Assembly: GCA_963693305.1 (NCBI GenBank)
Contig: OY855914.1
Coordinates: 11,713,903 to 11,777,902, forward strand
Direction: 5' to 3'
DNA from: Meandrina meandrites
Lineage: Eukaryota; Cnidaria; Anthozoa; Scleractinia; Meandrinidae
DNA: 64,000 bases
Below, one piece after another: positions 11,113-23,287 of this stretch; position 1 is the stretch's first letter; the number at the start of each line of letters is the position of its first letter. The position numbers and the translations under genes were made by a program. Below the pieces are notes generated by a model that was not told where the DNA came from, ran no database searches, and saw only the letters and a list, made by a program, of their open reading frames with translations.

Positions 11113-12239
11113 TAATTTTTTTTATAGCCTGCCAAAGTCGCGATTGAGATGTTGCACGACCGTGGCTTGGGGAGTCTGGGTCGAGAGAGATGATGACGTC
11201 TACCCAGGAACACAATAGCGCCTCACTCATTTGTTTGAACTAAATTCTTGAAATCCCGGCCGTGAAACAAAATGGCGTCGTTTTTAGGGGCATTTTTACG
11301 ACTGTTTTTGCGTATGCAAAACGGGAGTTACGGATTGAGTGGCGATTTGAAGCCATACTTCCTTCATTTCTTCAGTCGATCAGATGTAAACAAAAGGCCG
11401 TTGACAAATAGTTGGCAGACCTACATGTAACGCTACTCTCAGTTTGACGTTGCGGTTTATTAAGACCGATGACAGACCATTGTACTTTAGGCGCTGATGG
11501 TTTTGTTTTGATGGGTATGTGATGATAATTTGAAAATCGATTGTGAACATATTTTATTTTTGTTTTACCTTAAATCAGGTATATGTTGTTTCTGCCCTAT
11601 AGAAAAATACACAGAATTTTCTTAAGTTTGCATGTGACGGTGAAAGCGAAATGGAAAGCGAAGTTTGTGTAATCGCCAGCTGACAGAAGATTATCAGTGT
11701 CACGCGACAAAGGTCAACGCAGCCGATTTCAAAATAAATTTTATGCGACGCTTAATCTTCCCAGCAATCAAAGAATGCAAGATCAAACTTATCATGCTCA
11801 CGGCACTATCAAAACACATTCCGGAAATTGACGTCAATCGTACACGCTGTACAGGGAAAAGAGTGTACACACGCTAGCACGAAAACACGCAAACTTGAAT
11901 TTGTCTGCTTGGAGCTTGCTTCTTTTACAACCAATGCAAAACAAAATGAAAAACAACGTAAATCCGTATAGATCTTTACAAGTGATGCACGTTCGACTTC
12001 GACGATTTAATTCGTCACTTGTTAAATAAAAGCGACAAGAAGGAACAATTGCATCGTGTGCTTCACAGCGACAACCTAAATCATTGCATTTCAAACACCT
12101 TTTATAGGCCTCGGAGTTAAGAAGTACCCTTGCTGAGTTTTATAACCCACAACAGATAAATGTTCATCGCATGCAAGCAAAATAATAAATAAAAGCGACA
12201 AGAACTCGGACGAACACATTAAACGATGACGTCATCGCT
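11113..12239. other. No gene recognised
   Basis: Repeat-like sequence. Near 11265-11330 it shares a phrase with intron 1 of the coiled-coil gene, and near 11785-11850 it shares atcaaaacacattccggaaa with 8395-8470 (opposite strand). No exon with good splice sites was seen. Confidence 0.4.
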
Positions 12240-12560
12240 TAAAAAAAACAGTCGTGGCCTCATAGGGCCCTTTGATTTTTGTCTCGTGTCGCCTTGACAA
12301 CAGAATATACTATAGTGGAGAAGGCGCATTCCATGAATATTTCCTTTACGAGGCCGCCAGGATTTTTCCGCAATGTCAAAATTTTTCCAGGCAAAGTGCA
12401 TATTGCTTTGTAAGGCCGCCGGAATGTAAGATAAAAGTAAAATTCTTGGGATATGGCGGGTTTATCAAACTGCAGGTTGGGAGTACTCATTATAAAGGGC
12501 TTATTAAGTGAAGTACAGACACGCTTTACGTTGTTAAAAATTACATTATAACTATGAAAA
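12240..12560. mobile_element. Short copy of the gtctcgtgtcg repeat family
   Basis: It begins with agggccctttgatttttgtc then tcgtgtcg and continues with cattccatgaat, two gctttgtaaggccgc-type steps and a tail ending gcacgctttac-like. The same order is seen at 33704-34030 and 41278-41800, so it is a diverged non-autonomous relative of those two Harbinger-associated copies. The palindrome at the left is decayed here (tcgccttgaca). Confidence 0.55.
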
Positions 12561-12856
12561 GTTTTTTTAGAAAGTATTTTTCGATTGCCCTCGATTTTGA
12601 AATTGGAGACACGAGGTCTTACAGTATGGGAACTGAAAATCAGGTAAAATTAATTATAATGCAACAAGAAACCGCGTAGAACAAGAAAAAAACTACATCA
12701 GGCTAGCTAGAAACGACTAATATTATATATGACCGAAAGAGAGAAATTATATTTGATGAGTTTTCTTAGGATTGAAGAGCAGAATGTCTAAAACGCAAAT
12801 CAATTAACATTATTTTTATATCTTTTAACCCTGAAGATTGGTCTGAATCAAGAGGT

Positions 12857-15130
12857 AATATATACATTCAGGCGGGCCTAAAAGCGGAGCTCCCGTTTAT
12901 TTTTTTTTTTTTGCTCGAGTTAATTACAGTGTGACCAAATAAGAAGCCACACTATATTTCTAAGCTTATACGGCGGCCCATATAGGTACAAAATAAATGT
13001 TAATCGCTCATGGTTAAACTTAATATCTTAAAAACCTCTCATGATTTTGTTGACGAAAGCGACGTCAATGTATTTCGTGGTTAACCCGTCTGAATTTTCC
13101 TGCCTGTAGTGACAGGTTCTAAAATTGAAATTGACGAGTGCACTTTATTGGGTTCCTCAAGTACACACGTAGGCGCAAAACAAATCTTAGTAAAACTTTT
13201 TACAACGTTTACTATACACTAATTCGTAATACACCTCCAGGACCTCTATGAGTTATTCAATGTAAAAAGAACCTTGACCTTGTTTTGATTACTACAAACC
13301 TGTCAGGGCAAGAAAATCAACTCAAGGCAAAAACAACGTACGTACAAACAAAACTAAATGAACTCACGCCACGGCAAACTGAGAAAATCACGGCGGCAAA
13401 ACAAACTCAAATTGATGGTGCCGGTTATGAAAGTCATTTTTAAAGCAGTTTTTGTGTAAGAATAGTTGCAGTTTGTAATTTGGAAAGTGGTGCACGCTAA
13501 CTTAGAATAAGCTTACAATGTCGTTTTGACTGTTTTGAACCTTCTTCTTTTTGTTGCGGTTTGGTTGCATGAATTACTAATTCTGTTTTATCGTACGCGT
13601 TGCTAAATACGTAAGAGAATTTTATGTAGAGAACTGCATGAATTTTCTTCATTTCTGGTAAGTAAATATGCGGTAGGTTAAGTCTGGACCCACTCAGCCT
13701 AGCACAGGTAACTCGCAACGAAATCGGCGAATTCAACACACTCACTGATAAGCAGTGATAAGAGAACCAAAACAAATGCAAGCGAGCCGAAATCGTGATT
13801 TTGATCCGTGAAGCTAAATAATTTGTTTTCAAAATCCAATAATGAACATCACAGTTAACTCCACTAACTAAAACTGAAAATAATTAGTCTAAACGAAATA
13901 TTTACTAAACAAATATGTCTGTATAAAATGTACAAACATGAACAGGCTTGATAAATATTTACGGGAAGATCTGAAAGCCGACACAACTTCAAATTCATTC
14001 ATAAATGAAGTATAATTCTCTCAATATAAAATTAGGCTTATGCTTAGTGCACACATTTACGTTTGTTACCTCATTATTGAAGAAGGCTTGTAAATTCTGC
14101 AGGGCAAAGCTTTCAAACCAGCCCAATAATATCGGAGACGAACACGGCAGTTTCGTTGCAAGCTTATAGTCCAACACCACCGACATATACAACATATGAA
14201 TTATCAGCGAACATCAATTTCTTTCTTTCCATCGGTGTAGCCTTTCACAGTCTTTTATCCTTCACTTCAATGAACTTAATCGGCTTTGAATTCACTTTCG
14301 TTTGAGCTCAATTCAGTGATATTCAGCCTTCCTCAGCCGCAGGTCGAACCCTGGACATCGCGCTGTTTTTGACTTGTTATCCAATATATCATGTTCAAAT
14401 CGGCAATTACTTCAGATCTTCCTGTTAAGAGGTTGTCCTAAATCACTTGGCATAAGTTTCCATGATGTAGATGAGTAATTAAAGCGAGAAATATTCACGA
14501 AGATCGATGTTCGCCAGCAGCTTTTTTCGCGTCTTTCATTCAGCTTTAAAGGTGAACAGCGGACCAAAGATCTGCCGCCTTTTCATACAATCGCTTCGTT
14601 TAAGTTGAAATGAAATGTCCAGCTCATTTATTTAACATGAGAAAAAAACTAAATTAATTATTTCTAAAATAGATTTAGCCAAGCCTAAAAGCAGAGCTTG
14701 TCGGTTATTTACCTTGCTCTTTGTTTAAGTCTAAATTTACGCGATGATAAAATTATCAAGGTAAGTAAAAAATGAGTACTTGAGCCCGCGATCAATTGGA
14801 AAACCATAACCTGGTCAACGGTCAACTTCCAAAAGAGACGTCAGCTTGATTAGCTCTATGCCTGAGCCCGCGATATGGTCATGTGATACTGGTCAGCGGA
14901 TACCTTGTTTTGACAGCTGTCAATTGACATTAACATGGAAGATTTAACATTAACCAAGGCTGCAATTGTCCTGTGACCCCCCTCCCCCTCCCTCAGAGTC
15001 TGTACGGACGGACGCTCGGACGCTCGTACGGTCACGTGAGTACCAAATTTTCTCAGCTTGATGGTTTACCAAAATTTCTTACCCATGGTGCTCCGCTGGC
15101 GCGCTTCGCGCGCTGGAGCTCCGCTACTAC
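12857..15130 (+). mobile_element. T1 repeat element, copy A (~2.27 kb)
   Basis: It opens gtaatatatacattcaggcg then cctaaaagcggagctcccg and closes with a GC hairpin ending ggagctccgct, so agcggagctcc appears inverted at both ends. A gtacggacg-type minisatellite lies near 15000-15035. The order of internal blocks matches copies at 25188-26830 and 26991-29118. No transposase is recognisable, so it is probably non-autonomous. Confidence 0.65.
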
Positions 15131-16168
15131 ATGCAGGTTCATATATCTTGTTATGAATTTCACGCTACAATATAACACAACTTTTAGAGAGCGACAACAA
15201 CAGCCTTTTTAGTGGATGAATGAAGTTCTTAAGATGAATACATGTAACGTATTTGGGGTAAAGAGTCCCTTTTTTACTTTGAATTAGCTGTACGCTTTTC
15301 AGTTTTGGATATCTTTGAACTGCAGCCAGCAGCCATCAGGTAAAATACAGGCAAGCTTTACGTTCTTAAAATAACATTCCAACCTTTGCGACAAGATTGT
15401 ACTGAAATCAATGAAAATTAATTGTAACTCAACAAGAAAACGCGTAGAAGAAGAACAAAATACACCAGGTTTGTTAGAAACGCATAATACAATGAGTTCT
15501 CTTACTCAACTTTGATTGAGCGAGAAAAGCAGTTTTAACTTTTCGTAGTGGATGAATGAAGCTCTAAAATCTCATTGGAGAGTCTTGTCTTGTGGTCTCT
15601 TGTATAGTTTTAATAAGTGCAATTGTAACAGGAAATTTACTGTTCAACTGTATTTATGGTGATTACAGTGGTGTAATATAGCAGATATAGTTTCAATATC
15701 TACGTAAAAATCTAACAATGTTCGAGCGTCACGAAAATCTTGAAACAAGACTGACACGAGACGGTTTAAAGTGCTTTTGATCGTCTTTTCAGCGGGACGT
15801 AGAAAATCGAGGATTCAACCAAATCCAATTTTTTTTTTCGCCAAAGTAATTTGAATAACAAGTAGATTCATTTTAGCGAAAAAAGGAAATTGGGGTTAGG
15901 TGCTCTAATTGAGCAACCTGTCTTATTATCACGTTTATTCTGTCACAGACAACGATTACTTTTTTTCCGATTTCCCAGTATACATTTGGGTCGCATCGTT
16001 TACTTCAAAAATATACTCTGAATTTCGTCGGTCGAAGATCGCAGGGCACTATTTGTAACCTTTTTCTCTTTGTTATTTATCTATCTAAGGATAACTGTAA
16101 TTTCAACGAGATTTTTGTTTTAAACTGAACAGACAGTTTACGAATACGTTTTGGCTACGAAAGGAGCT
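15131..16168. other. Upstream of the MIEAP-like gene, no gene seen
   Basis: Apart from the 95-bp inverted partner at 15815-15910, no exon or element was recognised. The 5' region of the MIEAP-like gene must lie in its last few hundred bases. No TATA box could be assigned with confidence. Confidence 0.4.
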
Positions 16169-16891
16169 ATGGCGGACGCTTTCAGGGAAATATCGAAGTA
16201 TGTAGTTGAGACGGGTCCAGCGCTAGGGCATCATACTTTTGAAGAAAAACTCAAGGTAAGTCATGAGGTAAAATTCAAACTACACGTCCATCTTACATGA
16301 TGAAGATGCGCTTGATTTGTTCCTATCGTTTGTCAACAGCCGGGTGTGAGGAATTTGGAAAGGTTGCTATTTTCCGGCTGAAAATTTCCCTTAATAATAA
16401 TAATTAATTCTATTATATGGCAAGGTAGTCTCGAGGTAAATCCGACCGTTGTGATTGCTTCTTTCTTGGTCGGGATTTGCCATACGGACCGATTCCACGG
16501 AAACGGTCATAGGCCGTGTATTTCTTGTTTTCGAAAGCCGGCAAATTCAAAATTTGCAGCTAAAACGAGTGCCATATAATAAACTAGTAATAGTTCTCAC
16601 TATAGCTGTCCAGGTTTTTTTTTTTTTTTGCTTACCACGCCCTGTTATGTAATCATCTTTGTAATGTTATGTAATTTTGATACTGTAAACATATTTAAAG
16701 AAATTGTAATTTATTACTCACTTGCACTGCAACTGATGAAGGTCATTGACCGAAACGTCTGTTTTTATGAAAATTTTTAACTTTTGTAGATTTTTTTTAA
16801 TGTATATATATTTTTTTTCGCTCGAAGTCGTCCGTCCTATTGAGCACTTTGTAGTAGATGAGAATTTCACTTCATTTTTTGGTTATATACA

Positions 16892-16982
<91 letters not shown>

Positions 16983-17074
16983 GCCGTGCTCCTGAAGAAG
17001 GCCGTTAGGCCGAAACGTTGAGCATTAAAAGCCCTGAAGATTACAACTGGAGTTGGGATTATTGTATCGCAAGT

Positions 17075-17146
<72 letters not shown>

Positions 17147-18775
17147 TGATTTTATGAAAACGGGGTCAGCGTTATCTTCAGCGCTCTGTGCGAAATTCGC
17201 CGTAAACGTTTTTTTTCTCGCCAGTCCAAGTAGACGATATAAAAACTAAAGGAAATGTCATTTTTTTTTTTCTCTCTTCTCCTTTGACTTATTAACCCTT
17301 TCTCCAAAGTAGACGATATAAAAACTAATGGAAATGTCATTTTTTTATCACTCTTCTCCTTTGACTTATTAAGCCTTTCACGCTGTTTCACATTTTTTTT
17401 TTCGTTTCTCGGCCCTCTTTTAAGCCTACTAAAGCCCCAAATGTACATTGCCAAAAAGACCGGGGAGACTTTTCTTTGACCCCATTTTCATAAATCCACG
17501 TATATATATATATAACTGGATTTGCAAAAACAAGCCTCCAGAAAGTATTTCTTTCTTTATGCAGTTCGGCTTAAAAAAAAAAAAATGAACTTATGTAGCG
17601 TGCCTAGTGGGAAAAGCATACAAGTTCTCTGTGGATATGTGTTTTCTCTCAATCTCCCACCCCCCCCCCCCCCCCCCCCTTCGCATCCTCAGGTACAGTT
17701 GTGTGGGGTGGGTGGGGGTTAGTTAAGTCCCAGTCTCTGATGCGCTGTGTACACACGTTTGAATTTTATTTTCGGACAGACTAGCATAAGTAAGCTGATC
17801 GAGTTAGCTTTCTATAACTTGCTGTCTAAAGGAGGTTTGCCTGAAGGCATCATTAAGTCTAGTGAAGGTGAAAGTCCAACGATTTGCAAGTTTGCGTCGT
17901 CTGTTATCCTACTTCCGACTTAAGCGGGTCGACTTAAAGACTCGGAGCGGTTTGACGTAACGATAACGTGGTGCCTCTTTTAGACAGCAAAAGGCTCTAG
18001 GCACATGAATTAGGGCTCGGAAGCAGTAGTTAGGGCAGATTTCTAATCGATGGTGGCGATATTTGGCTTGAATTTGAGCGTGCCTAGAGTGTTAGTTTTT
18101 TTCTCTGTTGTATGTTGGGGACGGGTATTTCCCGCTTCATTAAATTGAAATACATCCGGGACATTGTTATTTGTGAGAAGAATCATGTCGAACAACAGGG
18201 CCAAGAAATCACTTCAAGCGATTATGTGAGTAGACGTTTTTCCTTCTATTTTCAATTTTAGGCGTTCTCCGCTTAGCTAACAGTCAGAGTTCTTTTTGAT
18301 TCGCTAGTGGAGGGGAAAGTTATCGCGTGGTTTTCCGGTCGACAATGAGCCGATAATTGACATAAACAACACATGCCAGCGTTTCGCTTTACTCAGATAT
18401 ATCTGATATATTGCCTGGTTTGCTTGAAATTGAATCAAACGTCGATGTAGGACGCTAAAGTTCAGTTTATTTGAGAAGTCAATGCCTTTAGAAAGCTAAA
18501 GACAAGCTCTCGGCCGAATGTTTTTACACGTTTATCTTGGTGTCAAATTAGACTGATATGTCATGTTGTTAACACTCTTAATTAAATAGTATAGTTCATG
18601 ATTCGGGCAAAATACCCTGAACTGTGTTAGTATTTTTGGCCACAAAAGGCAAAAGGAGTGGCTTTTACATTCATCCGAGCTACAATTATGCTTTGTGGAA
18701 AGCTCTCTATTCAGGGCTAGTATCAAAACTATCAGTGTCCGTGAAATTTCTGGAGCCTTGTTTTTGCAAATCCAG

Positions 18776-18873
<98 letters not shown>

Positions 18874-19931
18874 GTCACAAATGAAGACACATCTTATTTT
18901 CTTGCCACCTATATTTCGAGTGCTTAAAGCAGTCTTCCTCAGGGCGAAAATAGGCAGTTACAAAAGTCCATATGTAACTATATGGACGAGAAGGATGGTT
19001 TTGTATCGTCGCGAACAGAAAAGAGATATTCTATCAATTATAGTCTAAATTGTAATTCATGCAACGTGATATACCTGATTACGTGTGGTAAATGTGGATT
19101 ACAGTATGTTGGGTCAACCACAACGAAATTTCGACTTAGATTCAACAATCATAAAGCGAGACTAAAAAAACATGAGAAACTCAGTGCGGCAGAGCGGGAG
19201 AGAGACGACATGTTGTATAGGCATTTCTGGACGGAAGGACATAGTGGTTTGAGAGATTTGAAAGTACAATTAATTGACAGAGTAAACGGTGAAGACCAGT
19301 TAAGGGATAAAGAAGGTCAATGGGCCTACAGGTTAAAAACTGTAAGACCACATGGTCTTAATGACGATGACTTTTTCTTCACACAAAATAAACGCACCAG
19401 GCCCTCTTGCAATCGAGGGGTGCGATAAAATTGCTCTGTATTAATATTTTATATTTTCAATCAAGCGATGGTTACGTTTGTGTTCCTTAATTTGTATTTT
19501 GTAACTTTTTCATTTAATTCGCTGCGAGCGGTTGTAAATCGTTCGCATTTGTTATATAGTGCGCGCGTTTTATCATGTTTATTCTATTTTTTTCATTTTT
19601 TTTTTATTTTTTAAATGAATTTATTTTTTAAATCAAGCGATGGATACATTTGTGTTCCTTAATTTCTATTTTGTAACTTTATGATTTAATTAGTTGCACG
19701 CGGATGTTTATCGCTCGCGCTTGTATATCGCACGCGCATTGTTAAGATCGTTGTTACGCGTGTACCAGCTTAAATAAGGATAGCGTGGACTTTTGTAACT
19801 GCCTATTTTCGCCCTGAGGAAGACTGCTTTAAGCACTCGAAATATAGGTGGCAAGAAAATAAGATGTGTGTCTTCATTTGTGACAATTATATTTATTTAT
19901 GAGGACTTGTTATGGGCAGTCAATGCTTGTG

Positions 19932-19995
<64 letters not shown>

Positions 19996-20398
19996 TATAT
20001 AAATCAATCAAATACTGGAAAATTTTGATTTTGCCGATATTTCGTCTTTATTACAAAAGACTTCATCAGGGCAACTGATTTACAGCGGTTAAAACCGTTA
20101 TTAAATACGCGTTAGCTGATGCGAGACGCTCATGTTACAATATAAATTAATATGCACGCGCGCCATCAAGCGCCCGCGTTACAACAATGTCGAGTTAACA
20201 ATTCTAAAATACATTCCTTCTAGGGTTCCTGCTGCAGAAGAAATCGTCACTATTTAAACCCTGTGGGTAAATAGACCTAAGCCGGTAAGCCCACTGGGCC
20301 TCCCGTTCCCTAAGATGTTGTTCCCCCTTACATTTGTCAATTAGTTTAACTCTAACATCATCTAAACCATTATGATCAGACTGATTGAAATGCTTATA

Positions 20399-20463
<65 letters not shown>

Positions 20464-20707
20464 GTTGATTTGCAAAACTGTTGTCAGAGTGCTCAATAGG
20501 AAAAACCTAGAGCATAAATATTAGAAGACAGTCTAATCAACTGAAGATTTGACTTGGCATATTTATTACTAACTAGTTTCGTACCGCACAACTTGTACGG
20601 CACTCCTCAGATAAAATTGCCAAAAGTAAAGATTACAACGTTACGCTGGTTTATATAGTGACGCTAGATAAATGGAAAGTATAAAATTACAACGGTTTCT
20701 GTATCGG

Positions 20708-20802
<95 letters not shown>

Positions 20803-23246
20803 TCAAGTCGATAAACTGAAGACTTCATCTGCTATTAAAGTGCTCAATGGTAAAACCAGAGCTGTTACAACATAGATTTATGGAGTCGGACTAGTTCAAA
20901 ACCATTTAATCGCTACTATGAGTTTCATGCCTCATGCGAGGCAATCATCAGGCGACTGCCAGAAAAAAACGGTTACATGTAAAGATATGGAAATTTGAAA
21001 ATAGAGAACAATGAGTACTTGCGTGACATGTCAAGATGTTATTGGACGAAAAAAAAATCTATATTAAGCTAACACGGTATTTAACAAGAATTTCTTAGAG
21101 TGTCTACAGATCGAAGTCAGTTCGTTTCTATGATTAAGTGTTGACATTTCTGGTTTGCAAATTATAAAATATTTCTCACAGAGGCACAGATTACATTTTT
21201 TGTTGATATTAGAACACGATCGTGCTTGTCTTATTTTCCGCCATCTAATCTCTTAGTTGATTTTCCGGTCCTTTATACTCCAAATATATTTGCTGAGCTC
21301 GGTTGCATTTTTGTAGCGTTCGTTTCTGAAGGAGCATGTATGGTTTCGGTACCGTTCTTTAAATGTCGTGTCACAAAGACCGATGTAGGTCTCCTTCGAC
21401 TGCGGGGTGGTGACCTCTGCTTGGTAAACAATGTTCCGCTCTTTGCAATTTCCTTCAAGTGGACAAGAGTTCTTATTTCGGCAATTACATTTGCTGATTT
21501 CTTCGGATGGATTTACAGGTTTGCTAATTTGAGCTTTATTGTGGCTGGAGATTATAGATTTAACGTTACTCATACAGCTATAGCTCAGCTTAAGAGTGTT
21601 CCGGTTAAAGATTTTGTGAAGAGGGCTGGTTTTTGGAAAGTGCTGATCAATTAGTGAAAGAAAGCATTTGCCGACTTTGGTTTCTACATTTTGGCTGTAT
21701 GGCGGGTTGAACCATGTTATGTTCCGTTGCCGATTCCTTCTCGTTCTTGGTGCATCGGGAGCTGTATCTTTGTATGTCAGGGTGTATTCATAGCCACTTT
21801 TGGTTAGTGCGTCTTGGTATATGCTTTTGGTCTTGTCGAAACATTCTTTGTCGGATGATATTTGCGAAAGACGCTTGTTGATCGATTCAGGGATGTTTCT
21901 TAGGATGGAAGGTGGATGGTTAGACTGTTTGTGTACATACAACGGTACATTTCCTTCTTTTGTGTATGGGAGGTGTTTTCCGGTTTTTAGATCGAGGGTG
22001 ACATCTAAAAAATTAACTCTGGTTAAGTTGGCCTCTACTGTAATCTTTAGCTCATTGTCACGAAAAATCTTGATTCTTTCGATCTCTTGGGGCGATTTAT
22101 CGAATGCAGACAGCCCGTCATCGCGATAAAGGCCAATGTTGCTTCCGTACTTTTGGGTAAGGAGGGATAAGATGTAGCAGCCAACCAGCTCGCATGTTTC
22201 AGCGCCATCAAACGACCCCATGGTTACATCGAATCGGTCATTGGAAGCTTTCTTTTCCCATGGGATGTTGTCACTGAACAGCAGTGACCTTTTAGCGTGG
22301 ATGATGATGTCACGCTCATGTGCGCTGATGGGTCGGTAGCCATTAGCAAAATCGAGCGCTCTGCAGAGTAGCTTCTCGGTTATTGACGGGTAAAAATCGC
22401 ACACGTCAAAACATGATAAAGAGAGTGTTTCTTTGTGCTGTAGGCTGTTGAACCATTTTAGAACGCTCGACGTATTTTTCCACTGATTGATTTGCGTTTT
22501 TGTTGCGTTTTTTGATGTCATCAAGGATTTGTTTGCTTATCACGCCGATTTCTGATTTGGATGGATTGATTAGGTGGCAGGTCGGGTGGTCGTTGAATGT
22601 AGCTTTATGATCTTTCAAAGTGATAAATGCCTCCTTTTCGGCTAGCTTTTCAATACGGTCGTCTAGGTTGAGATGTACGGCAATTCTTGCAGACTGTGCA
22701 TTTAATTTCTCTGCAACCTTGGCATCTGATTTTTTGTAGGTTTTGGTTACATTTTCCTTGATCAATTTGTTGTAGGCGGTAGAATTCATTGCGTAATAAT
22801 TCGTAGTTTTATCAGCGGGGATCAACAGACTGTCTGGCTTCTTGATTTTGTTCTTGATGTCGGCATCTAATTCACGTTGGAAGCAAGATTTGGCAGTGTC
22901 CTTGAATTTAATGTTCCGGATGAGATCCAACATTCCTTCTTCAAAAGGAATCAGCTCGTTAATTTTAGGCGGGGAGTTCTTCGATTTGAATCCGTATGTA
23001 TCCTTTGTTGATGATTCTTGTTGGCTGAGGAAATAAAACGCTTTCCATCGCATTCGACGTAAAAATTGTTCAGTCTTTTCAATAAACCTTTTCATGTAAT
23101 CGCCTCTTGATGGCAGGGGCATGAAACTCCGAGTAGCGATTAAATGGTTTTGAACTAGTCCGACTCCATAAATCTATGTTGTAACAGCTCTGGTTTTACC
23201 ATTGAGCACTTTTATAGCAGATGAAGTCTTCCGTTTATCGACTTGT

Positions 23247-23287
<41 letters not shown>

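Larger units (their letters stand above)
18871..19937 (+). mobile_element. 5'-truncated Penelope-like element with inverted 5' tail
   Basis: The 3' tail 19787-19892 is present again in reverse complement at 18871-18972, so the coding fragment (18982-19428) sits between inverted tails. This inverted-tail layout is common in Penelope insertions. The junction gtccatatgtaactatatgg near 18967 is itself palindromic. (TA)n flanks both sides. Two hammerhead cores are present, one per tail. Confidence 0.7.
20004..20402 (-). mobile_element. 5'-truncated Penelope-like element, minus strand
   Basis: It holds the last ~65 codons of the GIY-YIG polyprotein (20398-20204, minus), then a 3' tail with a hammerhead at 20031-20075, ending in aaatcaatcaaatactgg next to (TA)n. 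The coding part shows the family tail [17 protein letters not shown] then DDFF, closely related to the 18982-19428 fragment. Confidence 0.7.
20799..23250 (-). mobile_element. Near-full-length Penelope-like element, 2.45 kb
   Basis: Terminal inverted copies of ~135 bp (20799-20931 and 23121-23250) begin gaca-caagtcgataaac and run to the hammerhead region. Between them lies a minus-strand reverse transcriptase plus GIY-YIG gene with disabling changes. (TA)n abuts both ends, consistent with insertion into a TA microsatellite. The 3' tail (left) keeps a well-formed hammerhead; the inverted 5' tail has lost the core. Confidence 0.75.

Noticed and set aside
18186..18229. Exon [13 protein letters not shown] with gtgagt donor
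   Set aside because: Too short, and no partner exon in matching phase was found; mentioned only as context.
21226..21654. 142-codon plus-strand frame
   Set aside because: Shadow of the Penelope-like nuclease on the other strand.
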